This document shows, in pieces, positions 8,034-11,044 of a stretch of 11,044 nt of DNA; position 1 is the first letter of the stretch, and each line of letters begins with the position of its first letter. The translations under genes and the position numbers were made by a program. This DNA comes from Cerioporus squamosus (taxonomy: Eukaryota > Basidiomycota > Agaricomycetes > Polyporales > Polyporaceae). The DNA lies in assembly GCA_022592435.1 (NCBI GenBank), contig JABYQS010000924.1, positions 1-11,044 on the forward strand. Reading direction: 5' to 3'. The notes beneath the pieces were generated by a model that was given only the letters and a program-made list of their open reading frames with translations, ran no database searches and was not told where the DNA came from.

Positions 8034-8423
8034 GACGTCGCATCTGAGGCAGTAGGTCGACGGCGTCTGGAGTTTGTCATGCTCGTAGGGGAGAAGGGAG
8101 CGATGTCGGGACTCGGCAGGTGGGAAAGTTCGACACGAAGTCGACGGGGGAAGGCGGAAGAGAGTCACTGTCAGACGACGCGTCGTATCCTCGAACGTGA
8201 CGCCGGGAGGTGGCAGTGGGTGAAGAGTAACCTCGCTTCGCTGGGGTTCAAATTTGCGATACGCGGATGGCAGGCTATTTCGTGCTTCTCTTCCAGGAGT
8301 TCTACCCCGTCGCACAGCAAGTGCATCGGCAGAACCTTGAGAATGAGTCGATTACGAGCAGTCTGAGCTTGTAGTATGCTACAGTAAGTAACTGAGAACG
8401 AAGGTTTGAGCAATCATATACTA
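8034..8423. other. Intergenic, nothing firm
   Basis: This is the 3' side of the minus-strand gene at 8424-9245. Minus-strand frames include the reading ELLEEKHEIACHPRIANLNP (about 8317-8258), which looks protein-like but has no neighbour in frame that would make a gene. No transposon end, RNA gene or strong repeat is seen. Confidence 0.35.
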
Positions 8424-9245
8424 CTAGCTGTCGTACGAGTCCTCCGGCTCCACATCTGCAAACACAGGCAACTCCCGCCAGCCGGTGCTGTACCAGCCGA
8501 GCTTAACTCCGTACGGGGTGTGGAGCTGTGGAAGCGGACCCCTCCTTTGCGATGGCCTGACCTCGGCATCGACTGCAGCCTCGACCTCGTCCGAGACCTC
8601 TTTCGCGCTCTTCGGCCCGTTGCGGACGTAGCGGTGAGGAATGGCGACACCAGTCTTCTTGTCATGCTGGACTGGCCGTCTGCCGATGTTGCTGTAGCCG
8701 AAATTGGGCGCAGGTGCAGGGAACAGCGGGCCGGGGCAGACACTCGCAGGGTTGAGGCGGGCAGCGTGCAGCTGCTCTGGTGTCGCCTTCACAAAGTACA
8801 GCTGCGGTGGCTTCGCCTGAAGGAGCTCGAGGAGCTTCCGCATTGCCTTCATGCTGACGTGACCCGTGCGGCTGAGGTTCATGAAGGGGAACTCGGGCGG
8901 CCACCCGTGCAGAACAACCTCGAGCGGGACGGCAACACGATCTCGGAACGAGAGAAGCGTCCAGCGCATCTTGGCATTCGGCACTCCAGACGTCTCGGCT
9001 GTGTGCGTGAGAGATGAACTCGGTCTTGAAATTTTGAGTGGGATGGGAAAGAACTAACCAAGCGACGCGTTCAGCAGCATCCGGACAGTCCCTCGGACTT
9101 CCGCCTCTTTTGTACTGTACTCGGGTATGGCAGAAGGCCCCGGGAGTGGATGAACGAGGGCGGCACGGTGCAAGGAAGAGCGGGCAAGCTGGTCCAATGT
9201 ACTGACAGCATGGGCGCGAAGATGAGGAGGACGAGTAGCGACCAT
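8424..9245 (-). CDS. Hypothetical two-exon protein, 253 aa, Agaricomycete-type repetitive family
   Basis: Exon 1 is 9245-9059 and exon 2 is 8998-8424 on the minus strand. A 60-nt intron (GTTAGT donor, CACACAG acceptor) joins them in phase. The protein starts MVATRPPHLRAHAV. Visible segments are a helix around EYSTKEAEVRGTVRMLLNAS (about residues 43-62), MRWTLLSFRDRVAVPLEVVL and GWPPEFPFMNLS (about 70-104), MKAMRKLLELLQAKPPQLYF (about 111-130), and a C-terminal half rich in Pro and charged residues ending EPEDSYDS before TAG. The order of a helix, a W-T-x-(Y/F) strand, a GWP-x-x-x-PF-x-N segment and a counted helix with a final aromatic recalls a hypothetical family I associate with many-copy Agaricomycete genes. 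That is memory, not a search result. Codons favour G/C in third position. Function is unknown. The start could lie further upstream if another exon exists. Confidence 0.6.
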
Positions 9246-9300
9246 GATGAACCCAGCAGGCTGTGGGTCCACACAAGAGAGAGGGCGTGAGGCCTAGGGC

Positions 9301-9515
9301 ATCAGTAAAGTGCAAAAAGTCTGAGAAATCTGAGAGTTCTTCCACAGACATCCTCAGAGGTCAGAAATGTCAGATCTCAGAGGCCCCTTCCAAAACATAT
9401 TCATATTCATTTTCCACCATGGTGAAGCATGGCTCTGAGGTCTGTTGACCTCTGTGAACTCTGAATTTGAATTTAAGAGTTCTCAGAGCTCTCAGACTTT
9501 TCACACTTTACTGAT
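9301..9515. mobile_element. MITE (non-autonomous DNA transposon), 215 bp
   Basis: The left end (9301-9341) starts ATCAGTAAAGTGCAAAAAGT. The right end (9475-9515) is its inverted copy, matching at 35 of 41 positions with no gaps. The element is flanked on both sides by GGGC (9297-9300 and 9516-9519), a 4-bp target-site duplication. The interior is AT-rich compared with the window, has no coding capacity, and carries many CTCAGAG/TCTGAGA-type motifs in both orientations that could be transposase-binding sites. It lies 56 bases upstream of the start of the minus-strand 253-aa gene. An autonomous partner is not visible here. An alternative end point at CAGTAAAG would look more hAT-like but would give no matching 8-bp duplication. 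Confidence 0.88.
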
Positions 9516-9519
9516 GGGC

Positions 9520-10997
9520 TCGACGACGTTTGCAACGCAGGGCAGATCCAAGTGTCTTTATATGCATACTTACTTCATGTGCCCGTTTCAGACTCGGACA
9601 AAATACCACGCACATTGCAAGCAGCGCTACAAGAAGACAGACTGGCGGTGACGAACTCGGAGGTGCAGCGGCGACCAGGAAAGTCCCGGCTGTTCAGCAT
9701 TACTTAGTCTATTTTGGCAGGACTTCTCGTCTTGTCGCCAGTACCGATTCTATGGGACAGAAGAAGGCTCGAAAGGACCATGTCTATTCAAGGCACTGGG
9801 AACACGGCTCGAGTCTGAGACACTCAGGATGTGTCCTCCGCATAATATTGAAGTTGGAAGGCTGGCTCTAGCCTCCCAGACAGCGGCCTCGCCGCGACTC
9901 CGAGTCTCGCCACAGCACAGATTCTCCGTCCCAGTCTGTCGGAGACATTAGAAGACTTCGAACTCGCCGATGGACTGGAACCGGTGTGTACAACCATGCT
10001 CCCGGCCCAAGACTCGAGCACCCTGCAGATGAAGCATGCCCTGGGGTGTGCAGAGAAAACGGACATGTACCGAGGGCACACTGGCAAGTCTGCAGTCAAA
10101 TTGTCGAGCAAGTCGTTTGCCATGTACTCTGTACTTGCAGATGGGCTGCTCATGACAGTATCCGACACCGAGGTGCAGATTAGAGTGAGCATCGTGGTCT
10201 CGAGCCTAGGCACAAGCCCACGCCGTGTCACGTCGAACGAAAGACCGGTGCGCTCACCAGCAAGTGGAACCGTCGCATGCGGTAGTGCAGCTCGGCCCTG
10301 GCTGCCGTTGAGAACGCTGGCATTGCGATTGCATGTAGTAGGTCTCATTCAGGAGCGGGGACGGAGGTCACACAATTCGCATGGGCAGGCAAAGAAGGTT
10401 GTATTCACTGGCAGTCGCCCGGGACGCACCTACTACTACCTACCAGAAAGCCGCAAGCAGGGTCTCGACACCGTGTCATGCAGCCCGGCAGCAAGCTCGG
10501 TGCGAGCACACCTCCGCCCCGACGTCATACCGGCTGTCGTGTGCGGCCTGAATGCAATTAGCCTCCGCGACACTGCGGACATGTTCCGCTGCTTTGACTT
10601 CACACACTCAAGGGCAGCTCGTCTGGAAGCTTCCAGTTCATCAGCGGCGACTCGGAGGTCAGGAGACGTTCGTACTCGCCGACAATCGAGCCGTCGCGTC
10701 CAACTTCGACGCGATTATCCAAAGCGAGCCCGATGCGAACGTTCGGACGGCGCAACCGCACATGAAACGAACCTGTGGGTGAAGGACGCGGCGGATCCGG
10801 GATCCTCGCAGAGCACGACGTTCGCAATCCTGTCCTGTGCAAGAACAACGCGCGGACTCTGACCGCGACCTGCTCTCCCTCCAAGTCCAAGACGGCCGGG
10901 TTGCGCAATTCGAGCGCATTCGACGCCGAGCTCGTGCATCACGGGCTCAACGCCGTCTGCAAGTCAATGTCCCGAGTCAACAGCCTCCTCAATGCTT
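9520..10997. other. Unresolved region with long open frames on both strands
   Basis: The longest plus-strand frame (9984-10862, open upstream from about 9940) reads TLEDFELADGLEPVCTTMLP, and later SFAMYSVLADGLLMTVSDTE (about 10117-10176), then becomes Arg/Ser-rich and unconvincing. Other plus frames give QAALQEDRLAVTNSEVQRR (about 9618-9674) and ETFVLADNRAVASNFDAI (about 10659-10712), with similar words in different frames. The last 170 bases have a plus frame with G/C-ending codons (around 10817-10970). The minus strand is also open (10908-10600, with VRIGLALDNRVEVGRDGS). A frameshifted or spliced gene is possible, but strand, exons and product cannot be settled. Confidence 0.25.
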
Positions 10998-11021
10998 ACT
11001 TTATTTCTCACTTTATTTCTC
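10998..11021. repeat. Two tandem copies of a 12-bp unit
   Basis: ACTTTATTTCTC occurs twice in immediate succession, followed by AC. The length is a multiple of three, so the duplication would not shift a reading frame; in the plus frame that is open here it reads FISHFISH. It is AT-rich against a GC-rich background. Confidence 0.85.
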
Positions 11022-11044
11022 ACGGCGGTGGGGCAGCAGGAGCG

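Noticed and set aside
8406..9017. A 203-codon plus-strand open frame
   Set aside because: It lies antisense to the two-exon minus-strand gene, which has a matching intron and more natural protein composition.
8662..9351. A 229-codon minus-strand open frame across the same locus
   Set aside because: It overlaps the 253-aa gene in another frame, reads through its intron and starts inside the MITE, so it is a shadow.

Overview
The window looks like nuclear DNA of a filamentous basidiomycete, most likely an Agaricomycete. It is GC-rich (estimated by eye). The two clearest genes are eukaryotic and split by short introns of about 50-90 nt with GTRNGY donors, CTNAC-like branch points and CAG/TAG acceptors. 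No bacterial-type operon, ribosome binding site or CRISPR is present. The sequence is a few conserved housekeeping genes on the left and a decayed, repeat-rich region on the right.

Left part (1-5127). A possible partial gene runs off the left edge on the minus strand. Next, on the minus strand (about 1763 to 394), is a carnosine N-methyltransferase (N2227 family) homolog. Its protein words are well conserved, but they are spread over all three frames by about ten single-base shifts. Between it and the next gene lies a 165-bp direct duplication whose copies also differ almost only by single-base indels. A clean three-exon gene for the coatomer zeta subunit follows (plus strand, 2494-3234). After an unresolved 1-kb gap comes the 5' part of a secreted calcineurin-like metallophosphoesterase (plus, 4250-5127, six exons). 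It has its own TATA box but stops at a good splice donor with no recognisable next exon.

Right part (5128-11044). An 18-bp minisatellite (5309-5422) sits just after the broken phosphoesterase. From about 6100 to 7330 there is an array of about five diverged units of 170-340 bp, each carrying an intron-like core that can be read on either strand. A second, ARM-like repeat (minus-strand reading) lies at 7505-8033. A two-exon minus-strand gene (9245-8424) encodes a 253-aa protein of a type that seems familiar from repetitive Agaricomycete gene families. Just upstream of it is a 215-bp MITE (9301-9515) with 41-bp terminal inverted repeats and a 4-bp target duplication. The last 1.5 kb has long open frames on both strands but nothing I can name.

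The genes do not form a pathway: vesicle coat, small-molecule methyltransferase and secreted phosphoesterase are ordinary independent fungal neighbours. The points most worth following are the indel-only damage on the left (sequencing or assembly error versus pseudogene), the array of exon/intron-like units, and the well-preserved MITE.
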